The translations under genes and the position numbers were made by a program. The notes under the pieces are model-generated. The model had not been told where the DNA came from. It did not search any database and was given only the letters and a program-made list of their open reading frames with translations. Of a stretch of 64,000 nucleotides of DNA, positions 1 to 14,700 are shown in pieces (positions within the stretch are counted from its first letter, which is position 1; each line of letters begins with the position of its first letter). The stretch lies in assembly GCA_029718625.1 (NCBI GenBank), contig CM056397.1:372001-436000 (forward strand). The letters run 5' to 3'. Origin of the DNA: Synaphobranchus kaupii (Eukaryota > Chordata > Actinopteri > Anguilliformes > Synaphobranchidae).

Positions 1-1639
1 CTGTATTTACCCACACTTCCTCAGTATCTACCCCCATTCCCTATGTATTTAGCCACACTTCCTCAGTATCTACCCCCACTCCCTCTGTATTTACCCACAA
101 TTTATCAGTATCTATCCCCACTCCCTCTTTATTTACCCCTACTTCCACCGTATCTACCCCCTCTCCCTCTGTATTTACCCCCACTTTCTCAGTATCTACC
201 CCCACTCCCTCTGTATTTACCCACACTTTCTCAGTATCTACCCCCACTCCCTCTGTATTTACCCCTACTTCCTCAGTATCTACCCCCACTTTGTCAGTAT
301 CTTCCCCCACTCCCTCTGTATTTACCCACACTTTCTCAGTATCTACCCCCACACCCTCTGTATTTACCCACACTTTCTCAGTATCTACCCCCACTCCCTC
401 TGTATCTACCCCTACTTCCTCAGTATCTACCCCCACTTTCTCAGTATCTACCCCCCATTCCCTGTGTATTTACCCCCACTCCCTCTGTATTTACCTCAAA
501 TTCCTAATTATCTAGCCCCACTCCCTCTGTATTTACACCCACTTTCTCTGTATCTACCCCAATTCCCTCTGTATTTACCAACACTTTCTCAGTATCTACC
601 CCCACACCCTCTGTATTTACCTCCACTTTCTCAGTATCTACCCCAATTCCCTCTGTATTTACCCCACACTTTCTCAGTATCTACCCCCACACCCTTTGTA
701 TTTACCCCCTGTTTCTCAGTATCTACCCCCCGCTCCTCTGTATTTACCCCCACTTCCTCAGTATCTACCCCCACTCCCTCTGTATTTACACCCACTTTCT
801 CAGTATCTACCCCAATTCCCTCTGTATTTACCCACACTTTCTCAGTATCTACCCCCACACCCTCTGTATTTACCCCCACTTTCTCAGTGTCTACCCCCAC
901 TCCCTCTGTATTTACCCACACTTTCTCAGTATCTACCCCCACACCCTCTGTATTTACCCACACTTTCTCAGTATCTACCCCCACTCCCTCTGTATTTACA
1001 CCCACTTTCTCAGTATCTACCCCAATTCCCTCTGTATTTACCCACACTTTATCAGTATCTACCCCATTCCCTGTGTATTTACCCCCACTCCCTCTGTATC
1101 TACTCCCACTCCCTCTGTATTTACCTCCACTTCCTAATTATCTACCCCCACTCCCTCTCTATTTACCCCCACTTTCTCAGTATCTACCCCCACTCCCTCT
1201 GTATTTACCCACACTTTCTCAGTATCTACCCCATTCCCTGTGTATTTACCCCCACTCCCCTCTGTATTTACCCCTACTTTCTCAGTATCTACCCCCACTC
1301 CCTCTGTATTTACCCCTACTTCCTCAGTATCTACCCCCACTTTCTCAGTATCTACCCCCACTCCCCCTGTATTTACCCACACTTTCTCAGTATCTACCCC
1401 CATTCCCTGTGTATTTACCCCCACTCCCTCTGTATTTACCTCGACTTCCTAATTATCTACCCCCACTACCTCTGTATTTACCTCCAGTTCCTAATTATCT
1501 AGCCCCACTCCCTTTACCCACAATTTATCAGTATCTATCCCCACTCCCTCTTTATTTACCCCTACTTCCACCGTATCTACCCCCTCTCCCTCTGTATTTA
1601 CCCCCACTTTCTCAGTATCTACCCCCACTCCCTCTGTAT

Positions 1640-4600
1640 TTACCCACACTTTCTCAGTATCTACCCCCACTCCCTCTGTATTTACCCCTACTTCCTCAGT
1701 ATCTACCCCCACTTTGTCAGTATCTTCCCCCACTCCCTCTGTATTTACCCACACTTTCTCAGTATCTACCCCCACACCCTCTGTATTTACCCACACTTTC
1801 TCAGTATCTACCCCCACTCCCTCTGTATCTACCCCTACTTCCTCAGTATCTACCCCCACTTTCTCAGTATCTACCCCCATTCCCTGTGTATTTACCCCCA
1901 CTCCCTCTGTATTTACCTCAAATTCCTAATTATCTAGCCCCACTCCCTCTGTATTTACACCCACTTTCTCTGTATCTACCCCAATTCCCTCTGTATTTAC
2001 CAACACTTTCTCAGTATCTACCCCCACACCCTCTGTATTTACCTCCACTTTCTCAGTATCTACCCCAATTCCCTCTGTATTTACCCACACTTTCTCAGTA
2101 TCTACCCCCACACCCTTTGTATTTACCCCCTGTTTCTCAGTATCTACCCCCGCTCCCTCTGTATTTACCCCCACTTCCTCAGTATCTACCCCCACTCCCT
2201 CTGTATTTACACCCACTTTCTCAGTATCTACCCCAATTCCCTCTGTATTTACCCACACTTTCTCAGTATCTACCCCCACACCCTCTGTATTTACCCCCAC
2301 TTTCTCAGTGTCTACCCCCACTCCCTCTGTATTTACCCACACTTTCTCAGTATCTACCCCCACACCCTCTGTATTTACCCACACTTTCTCAGTATCTACC
2401 CCCACTCCCTCTGTATTTACACCCACTTTCTCAGTATCTACCCCAATTCCCTCTGTATTTACCCACACTTTATCAGTATCTACCCCATTCCCTGTGTATT
2501 TACCCCCACTCCCTCTGTATCTACTCCCACTCCCTCTGTATTTACCTCCACTTCCTAATTATCTACCCCCACTCCCTCTCTATTTACCCCCACTTTCTCA
2601 GTATCTACCCCCACTCCCTCTGTATTTACCCACACTTTCTCAGTATCTACCCCATTCCCTGTGTATTTACCCCCACTCCCTCTGTATTTACCCCTACTTT
2701 CTCAGTATCTACCCCCACTCCCTCTGTATTTACCCCTACTTCCTCAGTATCTACCCCCACTTTCTCAGTATCTACCCCCACTCCCCCTGTATTTACCCAC
2801 ACTTTCTCAGTATCTACCCCCATTCCCTGTGTATTTACCCCCACTCCCTCTGTATTTACCTCGACTTCCTAATTATCTACCCCCACTACCTCTGTATTTA
2901 CCTCCAGTTCCTAATTATCTAGCCCCACTCCCTCTGTATTTACACCCACTTTCTCCGTATCTACCCCAATTCCCTCTGTATTTACCCACACTTTCTCAGT
3001 ATCTACCCCCACTCCCTCTGTATTTACCCCCACTTCCTCAGTATTTACCCCCATTCCCTATGTATTTATCCACACTTCCTCAGTATCTACCCCCACTCCC
3101 TCTGTATTTACCCACAATTTATCAGTATCTACCCCCACTCCCTCTTTATTTACCCCTACTTCCACCGTATCTACCCCCTCTCCCTCTGTATTTACCCCCA
3201 CTTTCTCAGTATCTACCCCCACTCCCTCTGTATTTACCCACACTTTCTCAGTATCTACCCCCACTCCCTCTGTATTTACCCCTACTTCCTCAGTATCTAC
3301 CCCCACTTTGTCAGTATCTTCCCCCACTCCCTCTGTATTTACCCACACTTTCTCAGTATCTACCCCCACACCCTCTGTATTTACCCACACTTTCTCAGTA
3401 TCTACCCCCACTCCCTCTGTATTTACCTCCACTTCCTAATTATCTACCCCCACTCCCTCTGTATTTACACCCACTTTCTCAGTATCTACCCCAATTCCCT
3501 CTGTATTTACCCACACTTTCTCAGTATCTACCCCCATTCCCTGTGAATTTACCCCCACTCCCTCTGTATCTCCCCCCACTCCCTCTGTATTTACCTCCAC
3601 TTCCTAATTATCTACCCCCACTCCCTCTGTATTTACCCCCACTTTCTCAGTATCTACCCCCACTCCCTCTGTATTTACCCACACTTTCTCAGTATCTACC
3701 CCATTCCCTGTGTATTTACCCCCACTCCCTCTGTATTTACCCACACTTTCTCAGTATCTACCCCCACTCCCTCTGGATTTAACCCTACTTCCTCAGTATC
3801 TGCCCCCACTTTCTCAGTATCTACCCCCACTCCCTCTGTATTTACCCCCACTTTCTCAGTATCTACCCCCACTCCCTCTGTATTTACCTCCACTTCCTAA
3901 TTATCTAGCCCCACTCCCTCTGTATTTACACCCACTTTCTCCGTATCTACCCCAATTCCCTCTGTATTTACCCACACTTTCTCAATATCTACCCCCACTC
4001 CCTCTGTATTTACCTCCACTTCCTAATTATCTACCCCCACTCCCTCTGTATTTACCCCCACTTTCTCAGTATCTACCCCCACTCCCTCTGTATTTACCCC
4101 TTCTTCCTCAGTATCTACCCCCACTTTCTCAGTATCTACCCCCACTCCCTCTCTATTTACCCCCACTTTCTCAGTATCTACCCCCACTCCCTCTGTATTT
4201 ACCTCCACTTCCTAATTATCTAGCCCCACTCCCTCTGTATTTACACCCACTTTCTCCGTATATACCCCAATTCCCTCTGTATTTACCCACACTTTCTCAG
4301 TATCTACCCCCATTCCCTGTGTATTTACCCCCACTCCCTCTGTATCTACCCCCACTCCCTCTGTATTTACCTCCACTTCCTAATTATCTACCCCACTCCC
4401 TCTGTATTTACACCCACTTTCTCAGTATCTACCCCAATTCCCTCTGTATTTACCCACACTTTCTCAGTATCTACCCCCACACCCTCTGTATTTACCCCCA
4501 CTTTCTCAGTATCTACCCCCACTCCCTCTGTATTTACCTCCACTTCCTAATTATCTAGCCCCACTCCCTCTGTATTTACACCCACTTTCTCCGTATCTAC

Positions 4601-5920
4601 CCCAATTCCCTCTGTATTTACCCACACTTTCTCAATATCTACCCCCACTCCCTCTGTATTTACCTCCACTTCCTAATTATCTACCCCCACTCCCTCTGTA
4701 TTTACCCCCACTTTCTCAGTATCTACCCCCACTCCCTCTGTATTTACCCCTTCTTCCTCAGTATCTACCCCCACTTTCTCAGTATCTACCCCCACTCCTT
4801 CTCTATTTACCCCCACTTTCTCAGTATCTACCCCCACTCCCTCTGTATTTACCTCCACTTCCTAATTATCTAGCCCCACTCCCTCTGTATTTACACCCAC
4901 TTTCTCCGTATATACCCCAATTCCCTCTGTATTTACCCACACTTTCTCAGTATCTACCCCCATTCCCTGTGTATTTACCCCCACTCCCTCTGTATCTACC
5001 CCCCACTCCCTCTGTATTTACCTCCACTCCCTCTGTATCTACCCCCACTCCCTCTTTATTTACCCCTACTTCCACCGTATCTACCCCCTCTCCCTCTGTA
5101 TTTACCCCCACTTTCTCAGTATCTACCCCCACTCCCTCTGTATTTACCCACACTTTCTCAGTATCAACCCGCACTCCCTCTGTATTTACCCCTACTTCCT
5201 CAGTATCTACCCCCACTTTGTCAGTATCTTCCCCCACTCCCTCTGTATTTACCCACACTTTCTCAGTATCTACCCCCACACCCTGTGTATTTACCCCCAC
5301 TCCCTCTGTATTTACCTCGAGTTCCTAATTATCTACGCCCACTCCCTCTGTATTTACCTCCAGTTCCTAATTATCTAGCCCCACGCCCTCTGTATTTACA
5401 CCCACTTTCTCCGTATCTACCCCAATTGCCTCTGTATTTACCCACACTTTCTCAGTATCTACCCCCACTACCTCTGTATTTACCCACACTTCCTCAGTAT
5501 CTACCCCCATTCCCTATGTATTCATCCACACTTCCTCAGTATCTACCCCCACTCCCTCTGTATTTACCCACAATTTATCAGTATCTACCCCCACTCCCTC
5601 TTTATTTACCCCTACTTCCACCGTATCTACCCCCTCTCCCTCTGTATTTACCCCCACTTTCTCAGTATCTACCCCCACTCCCTCTGTATTTACCCACACT
5701 TTCTCAGTATCTACCCCCACTCCCTCTGTATTTACCCCTACTTCCTCAGTATCTACCCCCACTTTGTCAGTATCTTCCCCCACTCCCTCTGTATTTACCC
5801 ACACTTTCTCAGTATCTACCCCCACACCCTCTGTATTTACCCACACTTTCTCAGTATCTATCCCCACTCCCTCTGTATTTACCTCCACTTCCTAATTATC
5901 TACCCCCACTCCCTCTGTAT
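1640..5920. repeat. Higher-order repeat block, copy 1
   Basis: This block of the array recurs at about 11794-16031. The offset is 10,154 bp up to about 4590, then 10,112 bp after a 42-bp (one dimer) difference, then 10,111 bp after a single C difference near 5000. Variant monomers occur in the same order in both copies, including the GGATTTAACCC variant at 3773 and 13927 and the TATTCATCCACAC variant at 5518 and 15629. A large duplication of array sequence explains this better than independent expansion. Confidence 0.88.
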
Positions 5921-7380
5921 TTACCCCCACTTTCTCAGTATCTACCTCCACTCCCTCTGTATTTACCCACATTTTATCAGTATCTACCCCATTCCCTGTG
6001 TATTTACCCCCACTCCCTCTGTATCTACCCCCACTCCCTCTGTATTTACCTCCAATTCCTAATTATCTAGCCTCACTCCCTCTGTATTTACACCCACTTT
6101 CTCCGTATCTACCCCAATTCCCTCTGTATTTACCCACACTTTCTCAGTATCTACCCCCACACCCTCTGTATTTACCCCCACTTTCTCAGTATCTACCCCA
6201 ATTCCCTCTGTATTTACCAACACTTTCTCAGTATCTACACCCACACCCTTTGTATTTACCCCCAGTTTCTCAGTATCTACCCCCGCTCCCTCTGTATTTA
6301 CCCCCACTTCCTCAGTATCTACCACCACTCCCTCTGTATTTACACCCACTTTCTCAGTATCTACCCCAATTCCCTCTGTATTTACCCACACTTTCTCAGT
6401 ATCTACCCCCACTCCCTCTGTATTTACCTCCACTTCCTAATTATCTACCCCCACTCCCTCTCTATTTACCCCCACTTTCTCAGTATCTACCTCCACTCCC
6501 TCTGTATTTACCCACACTTTCTCAGTATCTACCCCATTCCCTGTGTATTTACCCCCACTCCCTCTGTATTTACCCCCACTTTCTCAGTATCTACCCCCAC
6601 TCCCTCTGTATCTACCCCTAATTCCTCAGTATCTACCCCCACTTTCTCAGTATCTACCCCCACTCCCCCTGTATTTACCCACACTTTCTCAGTATCTACC
6701 CCCATTCCCTGTGTATTTACCCCCACTCCCTCTGTATTTACCTCCAATTCCTAATTATCTAGCCTCACTCCCTCTGTATTTACACCCACTTTCTCCGTAT
6801 CTACCCCAATTCCCTCTGTATTTACCCACACTTTCTCAGTATCTACCCCCACACCCTCTGTATTTACCCCCACTTTCTCAGTATCTACCCCAATTCCCTC
6901 TGTATTTACCAACACTTTCTCAGTATCTACACCCACACCCTTTGTATTTACCCCCAGTTTCTCAGTATCTACCCCCGCTCCCTCTGTATTTACCCCCACT
7001 TCCTCAGTATCTACCCCCACTCCCTCTGTATTTACACCCACTTTCTCAGTATCTACCCCAATTCCCTCTGTATTTACCCCCACTTTCTCAGTATCTACCC
7101 CAATTCCCTCTGTATTTACCCACACTTTCTCAGTATCTACCCCCACACCCTCTGTATTTACCCCCACTTTCTCAGTGTCTACCCCCACTCCCTCTGTATT
7201 TACCCACACTTTCTCAGTATCTACCCCCACACCCTCTGTATTTACCCACACTTTCTCAATATCTACCCCCACTCCCTCTGTATTTACCTCCACTTCCTAA
7301 TTATCTACCCCCACTCCCTCTGTATTTACACCCACTTTCTCAGTATCTACCCCAATTCCCTCTGTATTTACCCACACTTT
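5890..7380. repeat. Array block repeated at 2,748 bp, copy 1
   Basis: The monomer order is repeated at 8638-10128 with a constant 2,748-bp offset. Only scattered substitutions differ, for example G/C in the CTCTGTATTTACC/CTCTCTATTTACC monomer near 5918 and 8666. The offset is not a multiple of 42 or 21 because 20-bp monomers lie within the period. Confidence 0.82.
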
Positions 7381-8637
7381 CTCACTATCTACCCCAATTC
7401 CCTCTGTATTTACCCACACTTTCTCAGTATCTACCCCCACTCCCTCTGTATTTACCCCTACTTCCTCAGTATCTACCCCCACTTTGTCAGTATCTTCCCC
7501 CACTCCCTCTGTATTTACCCACACTTTCTCAGTATCTACCCCCACACCCTCTGTATTTACCCACACTTTCTCAATATCTACCCCCACTCCCTCTGTATTT
7601 ACCTCCACTTCCTAATTATCTACCCCCACTCCCTCTGTATTTACCCCCACTTTCTCAGTATCTACCCCCACTCCCTCTGTATTTACCCTTTCTTCCTCAG
7701 TATCTACCCCCACTTTCTCAGTATCTACCCCCACTCCCTCTCTATTTACCCCCACTTTCTCAGTATATACCCCCACTCCCTCTGTATTTACCTCCACTTC
7801 CTAATTATCTAGCCCCACTCCCTCTGTATTTACACCCACTTTCTCCGTATATACCCCAATTCCCTCTGTATTTACCCACACTTTCTCAGTATCTACCCCC
7901 ATTCCCTGTGTATTTACCCCCACTCCCCTCTGTATCTACCCCCACTCCCTCTGTATTTACCTCCACTTCCTAATTATCTACCCTACTCCCTCTGTATTTA
8001 CACCCACTTTCTCAGTATCTACCCCAATTCCCTCTGTATTTATCCACACTTTCTCAATATCTACCCCCACACCCTTTGTATGTACCCCCAGTTTCTCAGT
8101 ATCTACCCCCACTCCCTCTGTATTTACCCCCACTTCCTCAGTATCTACCCCCACTCCCTCTGTATTTACACCCACTTTCTCAGTATCTACCCCAATTCCC
8201 TCTGTATTTACCCACACTTTCTCAGTATCTACCCCCACACCCTCTGTATTTACCCCCACTTTCTCAGTATCTACCCCAATTCCCTCTGTATTTACCCACA
8301 CTTTCTCAGTATCTACCCCCACACCCTCTGTATTTACCCCCACTTTCTCAGTGTCTACCCCCACTCCCTCTGTATTTATCCACACTTTCTCATTATCTAC
8401 CCCCACACCCTCTGTATTTATCCACACTTTCTCAGTATCTACCCCCACTCCCTCTGTATTTACCTCCACTTCCTAATTATCTACCCCCACTCCCTCTGTA
8501 TTTACACCCACTTTCTCAGTATCTACCCCAATTCCCTCTGTATTTACCCACACTTTATCAGTATCTACCCCATTCCCTGTGTATTTACCCCCACTCCCTC
8601 TGTATCTACCCCCACTCCCTCTGTATTTACCTCCACT

Positions 8638-10128
8638 TCCTAATTATCTACCCCCACTCCCTCTCTATTTACCCCCACTTTCTCAGTATCTACCTCCACT
8701 CCCTCTGTATTTACCCACATTTTATCAGTATCTACCCCATTCCCTGTGTATTTACCCCCACTCCCTCTGTATCTACCCCCACTCCCTCTGTATTTACCTC
8801 CAATTCCTAATTATCTAGCCTCACTCCCTCTGTATTTACACCCACTTTCTCCGTATCTACCCCAATTCCCTCTGTATTTACCCACACTTTCTCAGTATCT
8901 ACCCCCACACCCTCTGTATTTACCCCCACTTTCTCAGTATCTACCCCAATTCCCTCTGTATTTACCAACACTTTCTCAGTATCTACACCCACACCCTTTG
9001 TATTTACCCCCAGTTTCTCAGTATCTACCCCCGCTCCCTCTGTATTTACCCCCACTTCCTCAGTATCTACCACCACTCCCTCTGTATTTACACCCACTTT
9101 CTCAGTATCTACCCCAATTCCGTCTGTATTTACCCACACTTTCTCAGTATCTACCCCCACTCCCTCTGTATTTACCTCCACTTCCTAATTATCTACCCCC
9201 ACTCCCTCTCTATTTACCCCCACTTTCTCAGTATCTACCTCCACTCCCTCTGTATTTACCCACACTTTCTCAGTATCTACCCCATTCCCTGTGTATTTAC
9301 CCCCACTCCCTCTGTATTTACCCCCACTTTCTCAGTATCTACCCCCACTCCCTCTGTATCTACCCCTAATTCCTCAGTATCTACCCCCACTTTCTCAGTA
9401 TCTACCCCCACTCCCCCTGTATTTACCCACACTTTCTCAGTATCTACCCCCATTCCCTGTGTATTTACCCCCACTCCCTCTGTATTTACCTCCAATTCCT
9501 AATTATCTAGCCTCACTCCCTCTGTATTTACACCCACTTTCTCCGTATCTACCCCAATTCCCTCTGTATTTACCCACACTTTCTCAGTATCTACCCCCAC
9601 ACCCTCTGTATTTACCCCCACTTTCTCAGTATCTACCCCAATTCCCTCTGTATTTACCAACACTTTCTCAGTATCTACACCCACACCCTTTGTATTTACC
9701 CCCAGTTTCTCAGTATCTACCCCCGCTCCCTCTGTATTTACCCCCACTTCCTCAGTATCTACCCCCACTCCCTCTGTATTTACACCCACTTTCTCAGTAT
9801 CTTCCCCAATTCCCTCTGTATTTACCCCCACTTTCTCAGTATCTACCCCAATTCCCTCTGTATTTACCCACACTTTCTCAGTATCTACCCCCACACCCTC
9901 TGTATTTACCCCCACTTTCTCAGTGTCTACCCCCACTCCCTCTGTATTTACCCACACTTTCTCAGTATCTACCCCCACACCCTCTGTATTTACCCACACT
10001 TTCTCAGTATCTACCCCCACTCCCTCTGTATTTACCTCCACTTCCTAATTATCTACCCCCACTCCCTCTGTATTTACACCCACTTTCTCAGTATCTACCC
10101 CAATTCCCTCTGTATTTACCCACACTTT
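8638..10128. repeat. Array block repeated at 2,748 bp, copy 2
   Basis: Partner of 5890-7380, in the same orientation with the same monomer order. The copies stop matching near 7380/10128, where one continues with CTCACTATC and the other with ATCAGTATC. Confidence 0.82.
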
Positions 10129-11793
10129 ATCAGTATCTACCCCATTCCCTGTGTATTTACCCCCACTCCCTCTGTATCTACTCCCACTCCCTCTGTATTT
10201 ACCTCCACTTCCTAATTATCTACCCCCACTCCCTCTCTATTTACCCCCACTTTCTCAGTATCTACCCCCACTCCCTCTGTATTTACCCACACTTTCTCAG
10301 TATCTACCCCATTCCCTGTGTATTTACCCCCACTCCCTCTGTATTTACCCCTACTTTCTCAGTATCTACCCCCACTCCCTCTGTATTTACCCCTACTTCC
10401 TCAGTATCTACCCCCACTTTCTCAGTATCTACCCCCACTCCCCCTGTATTTACCCACACTTTCTCAGTATCTAACCCCATTCCCTGTGTATTTACCCCCA
10501 CTCCCTCTGTATTTACCTCGACTTCCTAATTATATACCCCCACTCCCTCTGTATTTACCTCCAGTTCCTAATTATCTAGCCCCACTCCCTCTGTATTTAC
10601 ACCCACTTTCTCTGTATCTACCCCAATTCCCTCTGTATTTACCCACACTTTCTCAGTATCTACCCCCACTCCCTCTGTATTTACCCACACTTCCTCAGTA
10701 TCTACCCCCATTCCCTATGTATTTAGCCACACTTCCTCAGTATCTACCCCCACTCCCTCTGTATTTACCCACAATTTATCAGTATCTATCCCCACTCCCT
10801 CTTTATTTACCCCTACTTCCACCGTATCTACCCCCTCTCCCTCTGTATTTACCCCCACTTTCTCAGTATCTACCCCCACTCCCTCTGTATTTACCCACAC
10901 TTTCTCAGTATCTACCCCCACTCCCTCTGTATTTACCCCTACTTCCTCAGTATCTACCCCCACTTTGTCAGTATCTTCCCCCACTCCCTCTGTATTTACC
11001 CACACTTTCTCAGTATCTACCCCCACACCCTCTGTATTTACCCACACTTTCTCAGTATCTACCCCCACTCCCTCTGTATCTACCCCTACTTCCTCAGTAT
11101 CTACCCCCACTTTCTCAGTATCTACCCCCATTCCCTGTGTATTTACCCCCACTCCCTCTGTATTTACCTCAAATTCCTAATTATCTAGCCCCACTCCCTC
11201 TGTATTTACACCCACTTTCTCTGTATCTACCCCAATTCCCTCTGTATTTACCAACACTTTCTCAGTATCTACCCCCACACCCTCTGTATTTACCTCCACT
11301 TTCTCAGTATCTACCCCAATTCCCTCTGTATTTACCCACACTTTCTCAGTATCTACCCCCACACCCTTTGTATTTACCCCCTGTTTCTCAGTATCTACCC
11401 CCGCTCCCTCTGTATTTACCCCCACTTCCTCAGTATCTACCCCCACTCCCTCTGTATTTACACCCACTTTCTCAGTATCTACCCCAATTCCCTCTGTATT
11501 TACCCACACTTTCTCAGTATCTACCCCCACACCCTCTGTATTTACCCCCACTTTCTCAGTGTCTACCCCCACTCCCTCTGTATTTACCCACACTTTCTCA
11601 GTATCTACCCCCACACCCTCTGTATTTACCCACACTTTCTCAGTATCTACCCCCACTCCCTCTGTATTTACCCACACTTTCTCAGTATCTACCCCCACAC
11701 CCTCTGTATTTACCCCCACTTTCTCAGTGTCTACCCCCACTCCCTCTGTATTTACCCACACTTTCTCAGTATCTACCCCCACACCCTCTGTAT

Positions 11794-14700
11794 TTACCCA
11801 CACTTTCTCAGTATCTACCCCCACTCCCTCTGTATTTACCCCTACTTCCTCAGTATCTACCCCCACTTTGTCAGTATCTTCCCCCACTCCCTCTGTATTT
11901 ACCCACACTTTCTCAGTATCTACCCCCACACCCTCTGTATTTACCCACACTTTCTCAGTATCTACCCCCACTCCCTCTGTATCTACCCCTACTTCCTCAG
12001 TATCTACCCCCACTTTCTCAGTATCTACCCCCATTCCCTGTGTATTTACCCCCACTCCCTCTGTATTTACCTCAAATTCCTAATTATCTAGCCCCACTCC
12101 CTCTGTATTTACACCCACTTTCTCTGTATCTACCCCAATTCCCTCTGTATTTACCAACACTTTCTCAGTATCTACCCCCACACCCTCTGTATTTACCTCC
12201 ACTTTCTCAGTATCTACCCCAATTCCCTCTGTATTTACCCACACTTTCTCAGTATCTACCCCCACACCCTTTGTATTTACCCCCTGTTTCTCAGTATCTA
12301 CCCCCGCTCCCTCTGTATTTACCCCCACTTCCTCAGTATCTACCCCCACTCCCTCTGTATTTACACCCACTTTCTCAGTATCTACCCCAATTCCCTCTGT
12401 ATTTACCCACACTTTCTCAGTATCTACCCCCACACCCTCTGTATTTACCCCCACTTTCTCAGTGTCTACCCCCACTCCCTCTGTATTTACCCACACTTTC
12501 TCAGTATCTACCCCCACACCCTCTGTATTTACCCACACTTTCTCAGTATCTACCCCCACTCCCTCTGTATTTACACCCACTTTCTCAGTATCTACCCCAA
12601 TTCCCTCTGTATTTACCCACACTTTATCAGTATCTACCCCATTCCCTGTGTATTTACCCCCACTCCCTCTGTATCTACTCCCACTCCCTCTGTATTTACC
12701 TCCACTTCCTAATTATCTACCCCCACTCCCTCTCTATTTACCCCCACTTTCTCAGTATCTACCCCCACTCCCTCTGTATTTACCCACACTTTCTCAGTAT
12801 CTACCCCATTCCCTGTGTATTTACCCCCACTCCCTCTGTATTTACCCCTACTTTCTCAGTATCTACCCCCACTCCCTCTGTATTTACCCCTACTTCCTCA
12901 GTATCTACCCCCACTTTCTCAGTATCTACCCCCACTCCCCCTGTATTTACCCACACTTTCTCAGTATCTACCCCCATTCCCTGTGTATTTACCCCCACTC
13001 CCTCTGTATTTACCTCGACTTCCTAATTATCTACCCCCACTACCTCTGTATTTACCTCCAGTTCCTAATTATCTAGCCCCACTCCCTCTGTATTTACACC
13101 CACTTTCTCCGTATCTACCCCAATTCCCTCTGTATTTACCCACACTTTCTCAGTATCTACCCCCACTCCCTCTGTATTTACCCCCACTTCCTCAGTATTT
13201 ACCCCCATTCCCTATGTATTTATCCACACTTCCTCAGTATCTACCCCCACTCCCTCTGTATTTACCCACAATTTATCAGTATCTACCCCCACTCCCTCTT
13301 TATTTACCCCTACTTCCACCGTATCTACCCCCTCTCCCTCTGTATTTACCCCCACTTTCTCAGTATCTACCCCCACTCCCTCTGTATTTACCCACACTTT
13401 CTCAGTATCTACCCCCACTCCCTCTGTATTTACCCCTACTTCCTCAGTATCTACCCCCACTTTGTCAGTATCTTCCCCCACTCCCTCTGTATTTACCCAC
13501 ACTTTCTCAGTATCTACCCCCACACCCTCTGTATTTACCCACACTTTCTCAGTATCTACCCCCACTCCCTCTGTATTTACCTCCACTTCCTAATTATCTA
13601 CCCCCACTCCCTCTGTATTTACACCCACTTTCTCAGTATCTACCCCAATTCCCTCTGTATTTACCCACACTTTCTCAGTATCTACCCCCATTCCCTGTGA
13701 ATTTACCCCCACTCCCTCTGTATCTCCCCCCACTCCCTCTGTATTTACCTCCACTTCCTAATTATCTACCCCCACTCCCTCTGTATTTACCCCCACTTTC
13801 TCAGTATCTACCCCCACTCCCTCTGTATTTACCCACACTTTCTCAGTATCTACCCCATTCCCTGTGTATTTACCCCCACTCCCTCTGTATTTACCCACAC
13901 TTTCTCAGTATCTACCCCCACTCCCTCTGGATTTAACCCTACTTCCTCAGTATCTGCCCCCACTTTCTCAGTATCTACCCCCACTCCCTCTGTATTTACC
14001 CCCACTTTCTCAGTATCTACCCCCACTCCCTCTGTATTTACCTCCACTTCCTAATTATCTAGCCCCACTCCCTCTGTATTTACACCCACTTTCTCCGTAT
14101 CTACCCCAATTCCCTCTGTATTTACCCACACTTTCTCAATATCTACCCCCACTCCCTCTGTATTTACCTCCACTTCCTAATTATCTACCCCCACTCCCTC
14201 TGTATTTACCCCCACTTTCTCAGTATCTACCCCCACTCCCTCTGTATTTACCCCTTCTTCCTCAGTATCTACCCCCACTTTCTCAGTATCTACCCCCACT
14301 CCCTCTCTATTTACCCCCACTTTCTCAGTATCTACCCCCACTCCCTCTGTATTTACCTCCACTTCCTAATTATCTAGCCCCACTACCTCTGTATTTACAC
14401 CCACTTTCTCCGTATATACCCCAATTCCCTCTGTATTTACCCACACTTTCTCAGTATCTACCCCCATTCCCTGTGTATTTACCCCCACTCCCTCTGTATC
14501 TACCCCCACTCCCTCTGTATTTACCTCCACTTCCTAATTATCTACCCCACTCCCTCTGTATTTACACCCACTTTCTCAGTATCTACCCCAATTCCCTCTG
14601 TATTTACCCACACTTTCTCAGTATCTACCCCCACACCCTCTGTATTTACCCCCACTTTCTCAGTATCTACCCCCACTCCCTCTGTATTTACCTCCACTTC

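Noticed and set aside
464..2872. Very long open frame (802 residues) in the array as a possible mucin or structural protein gene
   Set aside because: The frame is a by-product of a stop-free 21-bp unit. It switches between repeat frames at one-base indels, and there is no start context, signal peptide or non-repeat domain.
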